NCBI GenBank assembly: GCA_001791795.1
Contig: MGFH01000152.1
Coordinates: 1 to 46,054 of the forward strand
Length of the DNA stretch: 46,054 nucleotides
Source of the DNA: Candidatus Wallbacteria bacterium GWC2_49_35
GTDB lineage: Bacteria > Muiribacteriota > UBA9980
Direction: 5' to 3'
The translations under genes were made by a program, and so were the position numbers. The notes under the pieces are model-generated. The model ran no database searches. It had not been told where the DNA came from and saw only the letters and a program-made list of their open reading frames with translations. This document shows positions 18,395-27,709 of this stretch, piece by piece. The number at the start of each line of letters is the position of its first letter. Position 1 is the stretch's first letter.

Positions 18395-19717
18395 TTAGCT
18401 GCCTTCGCCGAGAGTGAACAGATATGATACTTCGCTGTCTTTGATCGCGTTGACTTTTTCGTTGGCAACGGTGTGACCTGGAAAATTGACGCGGATATCG
18501 CGCTGACCTACCGGCACGTTGTTCAGGCGGTAACGGTAGAACCTGGTCGGGCCTTCGTTGACGAACATAGACTCGATGACCGCGCCTTCGACCGAAAGTG
18601 TCGCCTGCGGAGCCTGGATGGAAAGAACGGCCTCGCTGACGTGAGTGACGTCCGTTATCGCTATGGGCTTATGATAGAGCGTTACAAGTATCGTGCCCTT
18701 TTCAGACATCATAGTGATCGGCGCTATCGTGACATGCTGATTTTTATCCCTTATGGTCACGCCCGAAACTCCGCCGGCGGGATTGGTCATATGGCCCGCG
18801 TCGCTGGTGATTTTAATGGTATAAGAGGAAGTGGAACCGCTGGTTATGACAGGCACGTTATCGACGGTGTAATCCTTCGAAGCCGTGGTAGTATCCGTAA
18901 TTGAAACCTGTTTTGAAGATATCGTTTCGGTGCCGTTGCGCAGAACGCTTGCGACGTACACGCCGGGCGCGAGCGTTTCGTTGGGCGACGCCATGAAATT
19001 ACCGTTAATGGTTACGACGTCGGGCATTATCATTATGTCGAAGTCGATAGTGCCGTTGCCCGGAACGATAAGGTTAGCCTGGGCGAAGGGCGTCGCGATG
19101 CCGGGAACGGTCGCCTGCAGATTGTTGTTGGCGCCGGAAGGTATATTCGACAGTTCGTAATAACCCGGCTTGGAGGGTTTATCGGTGGTGTCTACCTTCG
19201 GTTCGGCGGTGCCGGTAGTGATGGAAACGACGGCGTTCGTGATAGGTTCGCCTGTAGCGGCGTTTTTCACGTAACCTCTGACGGTCCCCGTCGCGGGCGC
19301 GTCAGACCTTAATAGATAGCCGATCATATCGTAAGTTTTGCCCTGCTCGACGAGTACCTGCATGTTGCCGCCGGCGATGTCGGGCACGAACATTAAATGA
19401 AGGTTGGACGGTGTCGTATAACCGTCTTTGGCTATCGAAAGTGTATAGGCTCTATCGGGCGGAAGATCGCCGACGGTGACCTTGCCGCGGGAATCCGTAA
19501 CTACCTGTCTTGCAATCTGGATGTCGCCGTTCGGGCCTTCTACCTTAACTATGGCGTTATCCAGGGGAGCTTTCGTCGTAATGTCCCTGATTTCGAATTT
19601 TATCGTGGACTCGGTGACGCCCGAACTCGAGGTACCTCCGTTGCAGCCGTAAAGAAACATCGTCGAGAAGAACAGCGTCAACACCAATAGCAAACGCTGG
19701 TTTTTGTAACTGATCAT
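18395..19717 (-). CDS. lipoprotein with carboxypeptidase-regulatory-like (beta-sandwich) domains
   Basis: 440 aa; lipobox TMFLYGC; repeats such as IKFEIRDITTKAPLDNAIVKVEGPNG...GKVTVGDLPPDRAYTLSIAKDGY and GTVRGYVKNAATGEPITNAVVSITTG. Confidence 0.8.
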   Translation of the reverse strand: MISYKNQRLLLVLTLFFSTMFLYGCNGGTSSSGVTESTIKFEIRDITTKAPLDNAIVKVEGPNGDIQIARQVVTDSRGKVTVGDLPPDRAYTLSIAKDGYTTPSNLHLMFVPDIAGGNMQVLVEQGKTYDMIGYLLRSDAPATGTVRGYVKNAATGEPITNAVVSITTGTAEPKVDTTDKPSKPGYYELSNIPSGANNNLQATVPGIATPFAQANLIVPGNGTIDFDIMIMPDVVTINGNFMASPNETLAPGVYVASVLRNGTETISSKQVSITDTTTASKDYTVDNVPVITSGSTSSYTIKITSDAGHMTNPAGGVSGVTIRDKNQHVTIAPITMMSEKGTILVTLYHKPIAITDVTHVSEAVLSIQAPQATLSVEGAVIESMFVNEGPTRFYRYRLNNVPVGQRDIRVNFPGHTVANEKVNAIKDSEVSYLFTLGEGS

Positions 19718-20005
19718 AAATTCCTCCTTTGGAATATATAAAATTAACTTTGTTTTCGCTTTTTAGAGTTCTTTTTTTCTACTATCGGCAATATTTAAAT
19801 AAATTTTATGACGCCGCGTAAAATAATTCGCGATCAGGCGGCGCGACCATATAAACAATGCCTTTAAACATGCACTTTTCATACACCGCCCGGACGCCCG
19901 GGAAAATAAAATTTTCGACGGCTGACCTTATTGCGATGATATTATTACCATCTTTATCGGAAAAATTTTAATTAAGTTGATATATAAAACGGATATAAAA
20001 GCCGA

Positions 20006-20034
20006 TTGACTGGCGTAGTTTTTTATGATATAAT
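20006..20034 (+). promoter_or_regulatory. sigma70-like promoter of the asparaginase gene
   Basis: TTGACT (20006-20011), 17-nt spacer, TATAAT (20029-20034). The ORF track start (TTG 20006) lies in this -35 box. Confidence 0.75.
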
Positions 20035-20044
20035 CCACTTTCAA

Positions 20045-21103
20045 ATGAAAGAGCCGCTAACGGCTCCGAAAGCGAAAAAAATGAAGAAAACCAAAGACGA
20101 TAAACCCCATATTTTATTGCTGACCACTGGCGGCACCATCACAATGGTGCACGATGAAAAGGCCGGTTCGCTGGGGCCCGCCCGTTCCTCGGACGAACTG
20201 GTCAGGCATTTCCCCGAAGTTAAAAAGATCGCGAACATAACTAAAAAAGAATTGTTCAATATAGACTCCACTAATATACAGCTCGAACACTGGCAGAAAA
20301 TAGCGCGCGCGATATGCGACAATTACGACGATTACGACGGTTTCGTCATAACGCACGGCACCGACACGCTGGCCTATACCGCCGCCGCGCTTTCCTTCAT
20401 GCTGCAGAACCTTAAAAAGCCCGTCATACTTACCGGTTCGCAGATGCCGCTCGGCGAGATCGGCTCCGACGCGCGCAATAATTTCATCAATTCCTTTATC
20501 GCCGCAACGAAAGACATAAACGAAGTGGCGATACTTTTCGGCGAAAAAATAATCCGCGGCGCGCGCGCGAAAAAAATTTCCGCCTTTCATCTCAACGCGT
20601 TCGAGTCGGTCAACGAAAAACCCATAGGCGAGGTCGGCCTCGTCATAAAACTTTTCGACCACAGAAGGCGCGCCTGCCGTAAAAAACTCCGGCTTGAAAC
20701 GAATTTCAACAAAAACGTATTTCTTTTAAAGATGTTTCCGACGATATCGCCGCGCATATTCGATAAGATAATCGAGATGGGATACGAAGGCATAGTAATA
20801 GAAGGCTTCGGCGCCGGCAATATACCGACCAACCAGAACAGCATCCTGCACGGCATCGAGCGCGCCACGGCGAAGAATATTCCCGTGGTCATAGGCACGC
20901 AGTGCCTTCTGGGCGAGGTCGACCTGAGCCTCTACGAGGTCGGGATGAAGGCCGCGAAAATAGGCGCCATACCCGCGTTCGACATGACGCTCGAAACCAC
21001 TCTGTGCAAACTGATGTACGCACTCGGTAAAAGCTCGGAGCTGAAAGAAATAAGGAAAATAATGAAAACCGATATCTGCGGAGATATTAAGATACATTCA
21101 TAA
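20045..21103 (+). CDS. ansA: type I L-asparaginase
   Basis: HILLLTTGGTITM, VITHGTDTLAYTAAALSFML, LTGSQMPLGEIGSDARNNFINSF; start is ATG 20045 or ATG 20081, not TTG 20006. Confidence 0.9.
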   Translation: MKEPLTAPKAKKMKKTKDDKPHILLLTTGGTITMVHDEKAGSLGPARSSDELVRHFPEVKKIANITKKELFNIDSTNIQLEHWQKIARAICDNYDDYDGFVITHGTDTLAYTAAALSFMLQNLKKPVILTGSQMPLGEIGSDARNNFINSFIAATKDINEVAILFGEKIIRGARAKKISAFHLNAFESVNEKPIGEVGLVIKLFDHRRRACRKKLRLETNFNKNVFLLKMFPTISPRIFDKIIEMGYEGIVIEGFGAGNIPTNQNSILHGIERATAKNIPVVIGTQCLLGEVDLSLYEVGMKAAKIGAIPAFDMTLETTLCKLMYALGKSSELKEIRKIMKTDICGDIKIHS

Positions 21104-21149
21104 AAGATAAGCGCGCCTGAAAAAGCGCGCCTGAAAGGCTTTAAACAAA

Positions 21150-21803
21150 ATGAGCGATATCGCCGTATACCAGATAATTGGCTTCGTCGTCGCCATAACC
21201 ATCCACGAGGCCGCCCACGCTTTCACGGCATATAAATGCGGCGACACCACGGCCTACGACGAAGGCCGCGTGAGCCTGAACCCGATCAACCACATCGACC
21301 CGTTCGGAACCGTTATCCTTCCGCTGATCCTTTTGATAACGGGCTCGCCTTTCATGTTCGGCTGGGCCAAACCTGTGCCGGTGGACCTGCGCAGTTTAAG
21401 GGACCCCAAAACCGACGAATACTGGATAGCTCTGGCCGGGCCGCTTTCCAACTTCGCCCTGGCGGCCATTTTCGGCATAATCATACGGCTTATAATAAGT
21501 TACGGAGAATCGATGGTGGGCGCCGGCCTGCTGCCTTTTACCGCCGCGGTCGCGGTCCTGAAACTGTGCTCGGCGATGATATCGGTAAACCTGGTCCTGG
21601 GGATCTTCAATTTGATCCCCATTCCGCCGCTCGACGGGTTCAACGTCATAAAGACGATGCTGCCGGACGACGTGTATGAAAATCTTTACATTCCGCCGGG
21701 AATAGGCTTTTTAATGTTCATAATCCTTATGAGCACGGGCGTGACCGACGTCATAATCTCTACCTTTTATATGCCCATGTTCAACCTTCTTGTCGGCAGA
21801 TAA
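21150..21803 (+). CDS. site-2 protease (M50) family zinc metallopeptidase
   Basis: 217 aa; ITIHEAAHAFTAYKCGD (HExxH) and NLIPIPPLDGFNV. Confidence 0.95.
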   Translation: MSDIAVYQIIGFVVAITIHEAAHAFTAYKCGDTTAYDEGRVSLNPINHIDPFGTVILPLILLITGSPFMFGWAKPVPVDLRSLRDPKTDEYWIALAGPLSNFALAAIFGIIIRLIISYGESMVGAGLLPFTAAVAVLKLCSAMISVNLVLGIFNLIPIPPLDGFNVIKTMLPDDVYENLYIPPGIGFLMFIILMSTGVTDVIISTFYMPMFNLLVGR

Positions 21804-21816
21804 AACCATTTCAAAT

Positions 21817-23994
21817 TTAAATCTTTTTAAGCCGCGTGGAATTGAGCACTACGAATATTGAAGACGCGGCCATCGCGAACGCCGCCTGCATCGGATCGAG
21901 TTTTCCCGCCATGGCAGACGGTATTAAAACGGCGTTGTAAAAAAAAGCCCAGAAAAAATTCTGCATTATCACGCGGCGCATCTTTCTGCCGAGTTCTATC
22001 GCCTTCACGGCGCTTTCGAGGCCGGAGCCGGTAAGGATTATATTCGCGGCGGTCCTTGCGATATTGGTCGCGTCGGCCATGGCTATGGCGATATCGGCCG
22101 AAGCCATCGAAAGCGCGTCATTTACCCCGTCCCCCACCATGGCTACTCTTCGACCCGGATCGTCCGCTTTAAGCCGCTTTATGAAAGCGGCTTTTTCATC
22201 CGGCTTCATCGAATGCCGGACGTTCGCCGCGTCGATACCGCAGGCGGCGGCGGTTGTCATCGCGTTTTTTTCGACGTCGCCGGTCAGAAGGAACACTTCT
22301 ATATTATTCGATTTAAGCCGTTTTACGGTTTCCGCGGCGCCCGCGCTCAAAACTTCGCCCAGCTCGAAGCGGGCCGCGACGGTCCCGTCTACCGATGCGA
22401 AGAAGACCACTCCGCCGCCGCCCGCAAGGCTTCCCGGCTCGACCAGTTTCGCGCTTCCGGCGGCCACTTTCCTGCCGTCACAAAGGGCAGTTATTCCCAG
22501 ACCGCCGCATGTCTTATAATCGGACACCACGGCGTCAGGTTCTACTCCGGAGCCTTTTGCGTATTCGACGAGCGCGCGGGCGGCCGGATGATCGCAGTAA
22601 CGCTCGGCGGATGCTACGAGCCTGAGCACGCCTTTTTCATCGAGGCCCGGCAAGGACGCGTAGACGGCATTTTTCACAAAAAGCCGGCTTTGCGTGAGCG
22701 TTCCGGTCTTATCGAAAGCGATGGCGTTTATTTTATTTATCGCGTGAAGAGAGTCGGGATCGGTAAAAATAATGCCGTGGAGCGCGGCGGTGTTCGCACC
22801 GAAGTAAAAAGCCGTTGGAAGAGCGAGGCCCAGAGCGCAGGGGCATGCGATCGCGATGACAGAGATCGCCGTCAGAAGCGAAAATTCGATGTTCTGCCCG
22901 AGAGCGAAAAAACGGACGGCGAAAGTGGCGGCGGCCAGAAAGAATATAACCGGAATGAAATAAGCGGCTATCGCGTCGGCCGTCTTCTGTATTCCGGCCT
23001 TTTTCAGCAGAGCCTGATCGAGCATATTTTCTATTTTATTTATGTAGGAGTCGCGCCCGGAGGCCTTCGCCCGCGCGAAAAATATAGCGTCGGAGTTCCG
23101 CGCCCCCGCCCAGAGGCTTCCGCCCGGCGCGGTATATACGGGAGCGCTTTCGCCGGTTATAACTGAATTTTCAACGAACCCTTCCCCGCTTATTACGATC
23201 GAATCGACCGGCACCATGCCGTTGGGCTTTATAACGAGCGTATCGCCGGCTTTGACTTCCGAAACACTTATTTGAAGCTGCTTTCCGTCTTTTTCGACCG
23301 TGCACTCGTCGGGCATCCCCTCGATTATTCCGCCGAGGCTGCCGAACGAGCGGCGGCGCATTCTTTCCTCGATGTGCTTTCCGATCAGTATGACGGCTAT
23401 TATCGAGGCGGATGAATCGAAATATAGTTCATGCGAGCCTTTGAAGTAATATAAAAAAACGCTCAGGAAAAACGACGAAAGAGAGCTCGCCGAAATAAGC
23501 GCGTCCATGGTAAGCGGAAGGCGGTTTTTGAACGTCACGAATGCCTTCCGGTGAAAACCGGCGCCCGAATAAAAAAGCACCGGAAGCGTCAAAACGCTCA
23601 TCAGCGGGGGCGCGTATCTCCATTGACAGAAGAACATGTTCAGAACGAAAACTGGAAGCGCGAAAACGACCGCGGAAACGACCCGCGGATCGGTGAACAT
23701 GCCTCCGGTTTCTTTGCCGGCGATTTTTTTCCCGCCGGACGCGCGGTCTTTTTCGGGCGAAGCTTCAAATCCCAGTTTCGATATAAGCTCGATAATCCGT
23801 CCGCTTGCGATAACGCTTTCATCGAAGACCACCCTGGCCGATCCGCTCGAAAAATCTACCGATATATCTTTAACGCCTTCCGCGCCTTTAAGATACGCTT
23901 CGATCGAATTGGAGCAGTTGACGCACGACATTCCTTTTATCGAAAGTTTAAGCTCGCTTGCGCCCGCCGCCGCGGCGCTTTTTTTTTCAGTCAT
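21817..23994 (-). CDS. heavy-metal (copper-type) P1B ATPase
   Basis: 725 aa; HMA domain GMSCVNCSNSIE; CPC motif ACPCALGLALP; DKTGTLT; MVGDGVNDALSMASADIAIAM. Confidence 0.96.
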   Translation of the reverse strand: MTEKKSAAAAGASELKLSIKGMSCVNCSNSIEAYLKGAEGVKDISVDFSSGSARVVFDESVIASGRIIELISKLGFEASPEKDRASGGKKIAGKETGGMFTDPRVVSAVVFALPVFVLNMFFCQWRYAPPLMSVLTLPVLFYSGAGFHRKAFVTFKNRLPLTMDALISASSLSSFFLSVFLYYFKGSHELYFDSSASIIAVILIGKHIEERMRRRSFGSLGGIIEGMPDECTVEKDGKQLQISVSEVKAGDTLVIKPNGMVPVDSIVISGEGFVENSVITGESAPVYTAPGGSLWAGARNSDAIFFARAKASGRDSYINKIENMLDQALLKKAGIQKTADAIAAYFIPVIFFLAAATFAVRFFALGQNIEFSLLTAISVIAIACPCALGLALPTAFYFGANTAALHGIIFTDPDSLHAINKINAIAFDKTGTLTQSRLFVKNAVYASLPGLDEKGVLRLVASAERYCDHPAARALVEYAKGSGVEPDAVVSDYKTCGGLGITALCDGRKVAAGSAKLVEPGSLAGGGGVVFFASVDGTVAARFELGEVLSAGAAETVKRLKSNNIEVFLLTGDVEKNAMTTAAACGIDAANVRHSMKPDEKAAFIKRLKADDPGRRVAMVGDGVNDALSMASADIAIAMADATNIARTAANIILTGSGLESAVKAIELGRKMRRVIMQNFFWAFFYNAVLIPSAMAGKLDPMQAAFAMAASSIFVVLNSTRLKKI

Positions 23995-24026
23995 TTTCAG
24001 TCACGAATCCTATCTTTTTAAGTTTT

Positions 24027-24689
24027 TCAGGACAAAATTGTTTTCAGCACTCCATAGATCAGCACCAGGCCGAAAAGTATGAAAAGCGCAGAGCATACGA
24101 AAGAGATCAGTTCGAAAAGAGATGCGGTGATATACTTTTTGCCTTTATGAACTATTTTCGCCAGAAGATAAAACCACGCCAGCGACCCGCAAAAGACGAA
24201 CAGCGAAAAAAGCAGTATGGACGTTTTCGGATAATCGGTGAAACTCGCCTTCATGCTGCTGTAGGAAGTCACCGCACCGAGAAAAACGACCCAGAAGCCG
24301 ATGACCATCGGGTTGGTCGTGTTGATGCTGAATCCCATCGCCAGAGGCGCGCGTTTCGAACCGGGGACCTTGATGTAATTCATGACGTCGGGCCTGTGCC
24401 TGTCGATAAAGATCGCTTTAAACCCCGTCAGGCCAAAATAAAGCATGAGAGCGGCGCAGCCGAATCCTAGAACGGCGTTGAGCAGCTTAGACGCCAGTAT
24501 TATTTTCACGACGCCGAAATAAACCAGAAGGCATAGCATGGCGTCAGAAAGCGCCGCACCGATGCCGACCTCTAAGGAGTCTTTGAAACCGCCATGCATG
24601 CCGCGCCTTATAAGTTCAATATTAGCGGGACCGATCGGTATCGATATCATGAAGCCGTAAAGCAATCCGTAAAACATAACCTTTATCAT
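24027..24689 (-). CDS. LysE-family translocator
   Basis: 220 aa; GFMISIPIGPANIELIRRGMHGGFKDSLEVGIGAALSDAM; NPMVIGFWVVFLGAV. Confidence 0.85.
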   Translation of the reverse strand: MIKVMFYGLLYGFMISIPIGPANIELIRRGMHGGFKDSLEVGIGAALSDAMLCLLVYFGVVKIILASKLLNAVLGFGCAALMLYFGLTGFKAIFIDRHRPDVMNYIKVPGSKRAPLAMGFSINTTNPMVIGFWVVFLGAVTSYSSMKASFTDYPKTSILLFSLFVFCGSLAWFYLLAKIVHKGKKYITASLFELISFVCSALFILFGLVLIYGVLKTILS

Positions 24690-24789
24690 ATTTTTATATT
24701 ATCACTATTCAGCCGAAAATACAACATGAATTTAGGCGGGATTTTGCCGTCGATATACGCCGGACGCTTTAAAATATATATTATTTATC

Positions 24790-24819
24790 TTGACAATTCG
24801 ACCGCAATATTATTACAAT
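24790..24819 (+). promoter_or_regulatory. sigma70-like promoter of HEAT/pseudo-phosphoesterase gene 1
   Basis: TTGACA (24790-24795), 18-nt spacer, TACAAT (24814-24819); followed by a perfect 9-bp hairpin 24845-24867. Confidence 0.65.
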
Positions 24820-24897
24820 ACAATGAATGAAAGCATACCGTGCCCGTCCGTCGTCCCCCGACGGACGCGGCACATTAAAACAAAAAAAGGCGCGCAG

Positions 24898-27477
24898 ATG
24901 GACATTCAAAGCATAGAAAAATTATTGACATCTCCTTTCGAGACCGACCGGATAAGGGTCATTTATTTCGCGGTCAAAAACAAGCGCACCGACCTGCATT
25001 CTCTGATCAAAAATACGGCCGATAATGACGAAAGCGTTAACGTCCGCTATTACGCGCAGAAGGCCTGCGAGCTTTTCGAAGAACTGCTGACGGAGCAGAC
25101 GCGTGAAAAAGAGCTCGACAGCGAGCTCGAAAAAAAGAAAAGCGGCCAGACGGCCGTCCGCGACAGGATACTGGAACTTTTGAATTCCGAAGCGCCTGAA
25201 GACAGGATACTGGCCGCGAAGGCCGCCGTCAAAACCCGCGTCAGCGTCTTTCTGGACGCGATTTTAAAAAAGATAGAAACCGAGACCGACGAGTCGGTCC
25301 TGAGCGCCTTCATCAAGGCTGTAGGACACTCCAAAGATAAAAGCTACACTCCCATACTGCTGAAGTATTTGAAACATCCGGGCGCCGAAATAGTGCTTAG
25401 CGCGATCGAAGCTTTTTCTCTGCTGGACGACGCCAGAGCGTTTCCGTATATCATAGGCCTGCTGCATTCCAGCCGCGCGGAAAGCGAAACGGTAACGGCC
25501 GCCATAACCGGATACCTGACCAATTATCCGCCCGACAAGATCCATTTATTTCTGGTGGAAATGCTTAATTATCCGTCCGAAAACATGGTCGAAGCCGCGC
25601 TTAACGCCATATGCGCATTCAACTGCAAAAGATCTTCCGAATATATACAAAAACTAGCCGGCCACCGAAACGAAACCATTTCCGGACGCGCGAAAGCCGC
25701 CATGGAAAGCATTAATTTAAACGGGCTCGACGAATTCGACTTTTCGGTCTTCATAGAAAATCTCATCGCTTCTTTTGACGAGGCCCCCGGCGGCGACGCC
25801 GAAGAACAGGCCGGAAAAGAAAGCGACAGAAAAATAGACGAGCTTCGCGAGCTGATAAGCGGATCTCATCCGTCCGCCGAATCGAGGATCACCGAACTTT
25901 TAAAGAGCGAAACCGACCCGCGCGTTCTGGGCTACGCGATCTCGGCCTGCCGCGTCGTACACGGCGCGCGCAACCTCATGACATTGAAAAAATTTCTGAG
26001 CCATCCGGACGACCGCATACGCGCCAACGCGATCGAGGTCCTTGGTGAAACCGAAGGAATCGATCTGCACAATATCCTGAAACCTTTTTTGACCGACGAG
26101 AATAACCGCGTACGCGCCAACGCCGTGATCGCGCTGAAAAATTATCCCGACGTCGACCACTGCTCGATCCTGAAAACGATGATAGGCGACGATCAGAACC
26201 GGCTCATGACGGTTTCCGCCATATACGCCATCATGCAGATAAAAGGCGACACCGTCGAGCTGCTAAGGCCGCTGGCCAGGGACCGCAACGAGGAAATTAA
26301 GGTCAGGGCGGTGTCCGCCCTCGAATTTTTAGCCGGCGACGCTAAAAACATGGCCGCGAAAAACATACTCGGCGAACTCACCAGCGCAAAGCGCAGGGGA
26401 AAACATACGGCGGCCTACATATTCAACAAATCCTCGATGAGCGACGGCGGAGCGAAGAAACCGAAAGCGAAAATGTCGGTTTCCGCTCCGACGAAAAGCG
26501 TATACGTCGTCAACAAACTGGCGTTGTTCTTCAGAGCGTTCGTGCATATATTCCTCGCCTGCGCGCTCTGCGCGGCCTGCGTTTTCGTCTACCGCGAATT
26601 CGCCTCCACCGCGCCCAGAAGCGCCCTGAATCCTGTCGGTGTCATAGCCAACGTTTTCAGGACAAACGAAAACGACTCCAAAATAATCCTTATCTACACA
26701 TCCAACCTCGACGAGGTAATAGGCGATGCTGCGCCGTCGGCGGCCGCGAAAAAAGCGAAATTAAAGGATATCATAACCAAGGAGCGCGAAAACGCTAAAA
26801 AAGAAGCGAGTTTATTCCTTCTATTCGACCTGGGCAATCATTCGAGCTCGAAGATAAGCCCGACCGACAACACCGAAGGCGTTTACGAATTCCTCGACGA
26901 GCTCGGCTACGACGCCGCGTCATTTGCGGCGCGCGACGCGCTGTTCTGCTTCAACCTGCTTTCCGCCCGGAGCGAAAAATTCAAGCTGCCGGTCGTTTCG
27001 TGCAATATCATCAACAACGCTTCGAAGGAGGTTCCCGCCATATTCCAGACCGGCTACCGCAGAGAATCAGACGCTCTCGCTATCAGCGCGCTAGCCGTGA
27101 CCGACCGGTCCATGAATTCGAAACTTCCTTCGAACCTGACCGCAAGTTACAGCGTAAAAGATCCGCTTGCATCCATAGCGGACGGCTTTAAAAAAAATGG
27201 CGCCGGAAAACCTGTTCTGAAAATACTTTTATCGTCCAACACCGGCTCGCTGAGCGAAGAACTGGCCGCGAAAAAGACGGGGGCTGACATAATCATCGAC
27301 ATGGGCCACGGCCCGGAAGTGAGCATGCTGACCAACTACCAAAAAGCCAACGGCACTCTCATCCTTCCTTCGAAGATCAAAAAAGGCGCAGCGTATATAG
27401 GCCGTTTCGAGTTCATTTACGAATCGGCGTCGAAGTCGGTAGGCGAATCGTGCAAATGGCGCCTGAGCGAACTTTAA
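24898..27477 (+). CDS. HEAT-repeat / TM / degenerate 5'-nucleotidase-like protein, paralogue 1
   Basis: Start ATG 24898 (MDIQSIEKLLTSPFETDRIRVIYFAVKNK) matches the start of paralogue 2; HEAT repeats DDRIRANAIEVLGETEGIDLHNILKPFLTDENNRVRANAVIALKNYPD; TM ALFFRAFVHIFLACALCAACVFVY; C-terminal IILIYTSNLDEV...LFDLGNH...YDAASFAARDALFCF...IGRFEFIYE. Confidence 0.85.
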   Translation: MDIQSIEKLLTSPFETDRIRVIYFAVKNKRTDLHSLIKNTADNDESVNVRYYAQKACELFEELLTEQTREKELDSELEKKKSGQTAVRDRILELLNSEAPEDRILAAKAAVKTRVSVFLDAILKKIETETDESVLSAFIKAVGHSKDKSYTPILLKYLKHPGAEIVLSAIEAFSLLDDARAFPYIIGLLHSSRAESETVTAAITGYLTNYPPDKIHLFLVEMLNYPSENMVEAALNAICAFNCKRSSEYIQKLAGHRNETISGRAKAAMESINLNGLDEFDFSVFIENLIASFDEAPGGDAEEQAGKESDRKIDELRELISGSHPSAESRITELLKSETDPRVLGYAISACRVVHGARNLMTLKKFLSHPDDRIRANAIEVLGETEGIDLHNILKPFLTDENNRVRANAVIALKNYPDVDHCSILKTMIGDDQNRLMTVSAIYAIMQIKGDTVELLRPLARDRNEEIKVRAVSALEFLAGDAKNMAAKNILGELTSAKRRGKHTAAYIFNKSSMSDGGAKKPKAKMSVSAPTKSVYVVNKLALFFRAFVHIFLACALCAACVFVYREFASTAPRSALNPVGVIANVFRTNENDSKIILIYTSNLDEVIGDAAPSAAAKKAKLKDIITKERENAKKEASLFLLFDLGNHSSSKISPTDNTEGVYEFLDELGYDAASFAARDALFCFNLLSARSEKFKLPVVSCNIINNASKEVPAIFQTGYRRESDALAISALAVTDRSMNSKLPSNLTASYSVKDPLASIADGFKKNGAGKPVLKILLSSNTGSLSEELAAKKTGADIIIDMGHGPEVSMLTNYQKANGTLILPSKIKKGAAYIGRFEFIYESASKSVGESCKWRLSEL

Positions 27478-27557
27478 AAGACGCTTGCCGTTTATCGGCG
27501 CCGTGCGCGGTTTTTCATTATAAACGGCGGCCTGAATTAATTTTATGATTAAATTTC

Positions 27558-27586
27558 TTGACAGAAGGACTTAATGCAATTAAAAT
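27558..27586 (+). promoter_or_regulatory. sigma70-like promoter of HEAT/pseudo-phosphoesterase gene 2
   Basis: TTGACA (27558-27563), 17-nt spacer, TAAAAT (27581-27586). Confidence 0.65.
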
Positions 27587-27709
27587 ATATGTTATACATT
27601 TAAAGATCATTACATGATTTTCAGATACCAACATAAACGTCGCATCACGATAATGTTTTTATTCAAACAATGGCTTATAGTAAAATAACAGCGTTAAACG
27701 CGGTATGCA

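Noticed and set aside
19858-19971. 37-aa ORF MPLNMHFSYTARTPGKIKFSTADLIAMILLPSLSEKF in the 18395-20045 intergenic region
   Set aside because: No SD, no nearby convincing promoter or terminator, ordinary composition; insufficient support.
21108-21136. Direct repeat aagcgcgcctgaaa x2 between asparaginase and the M50 protease genes
   Set aside because: Only two short units over the leader of the next gene; no evidence for function beyond local duplication.
22213-23166. 317-aa plus-strand ORF antisense to the P1B ATPase
   Set aside because: Opposite strongly conserved ATPase domains; no recognisable motif; shadow ORF.
24790-24897. N-terminal extension (MTIRPQYYYNTMNESIPCPSVV...) of HEAT gene 1 in the ORF track
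   Set aside because: The TTG start is the -35 box of a good promoter, the segment includes a perfect hairpin, and the paralogue starts at the position equivalent to 24898.
27487-27528. Inverted repeat gccgtttat...ataaacggc downstream of HEAT gene 1, considered as a terminator
   Set aside because: 24-nt loop and no U-tract after the outer stem; the inner ccg-tgcg-cgg-ttttt is only 3 bp. Too weak to call.
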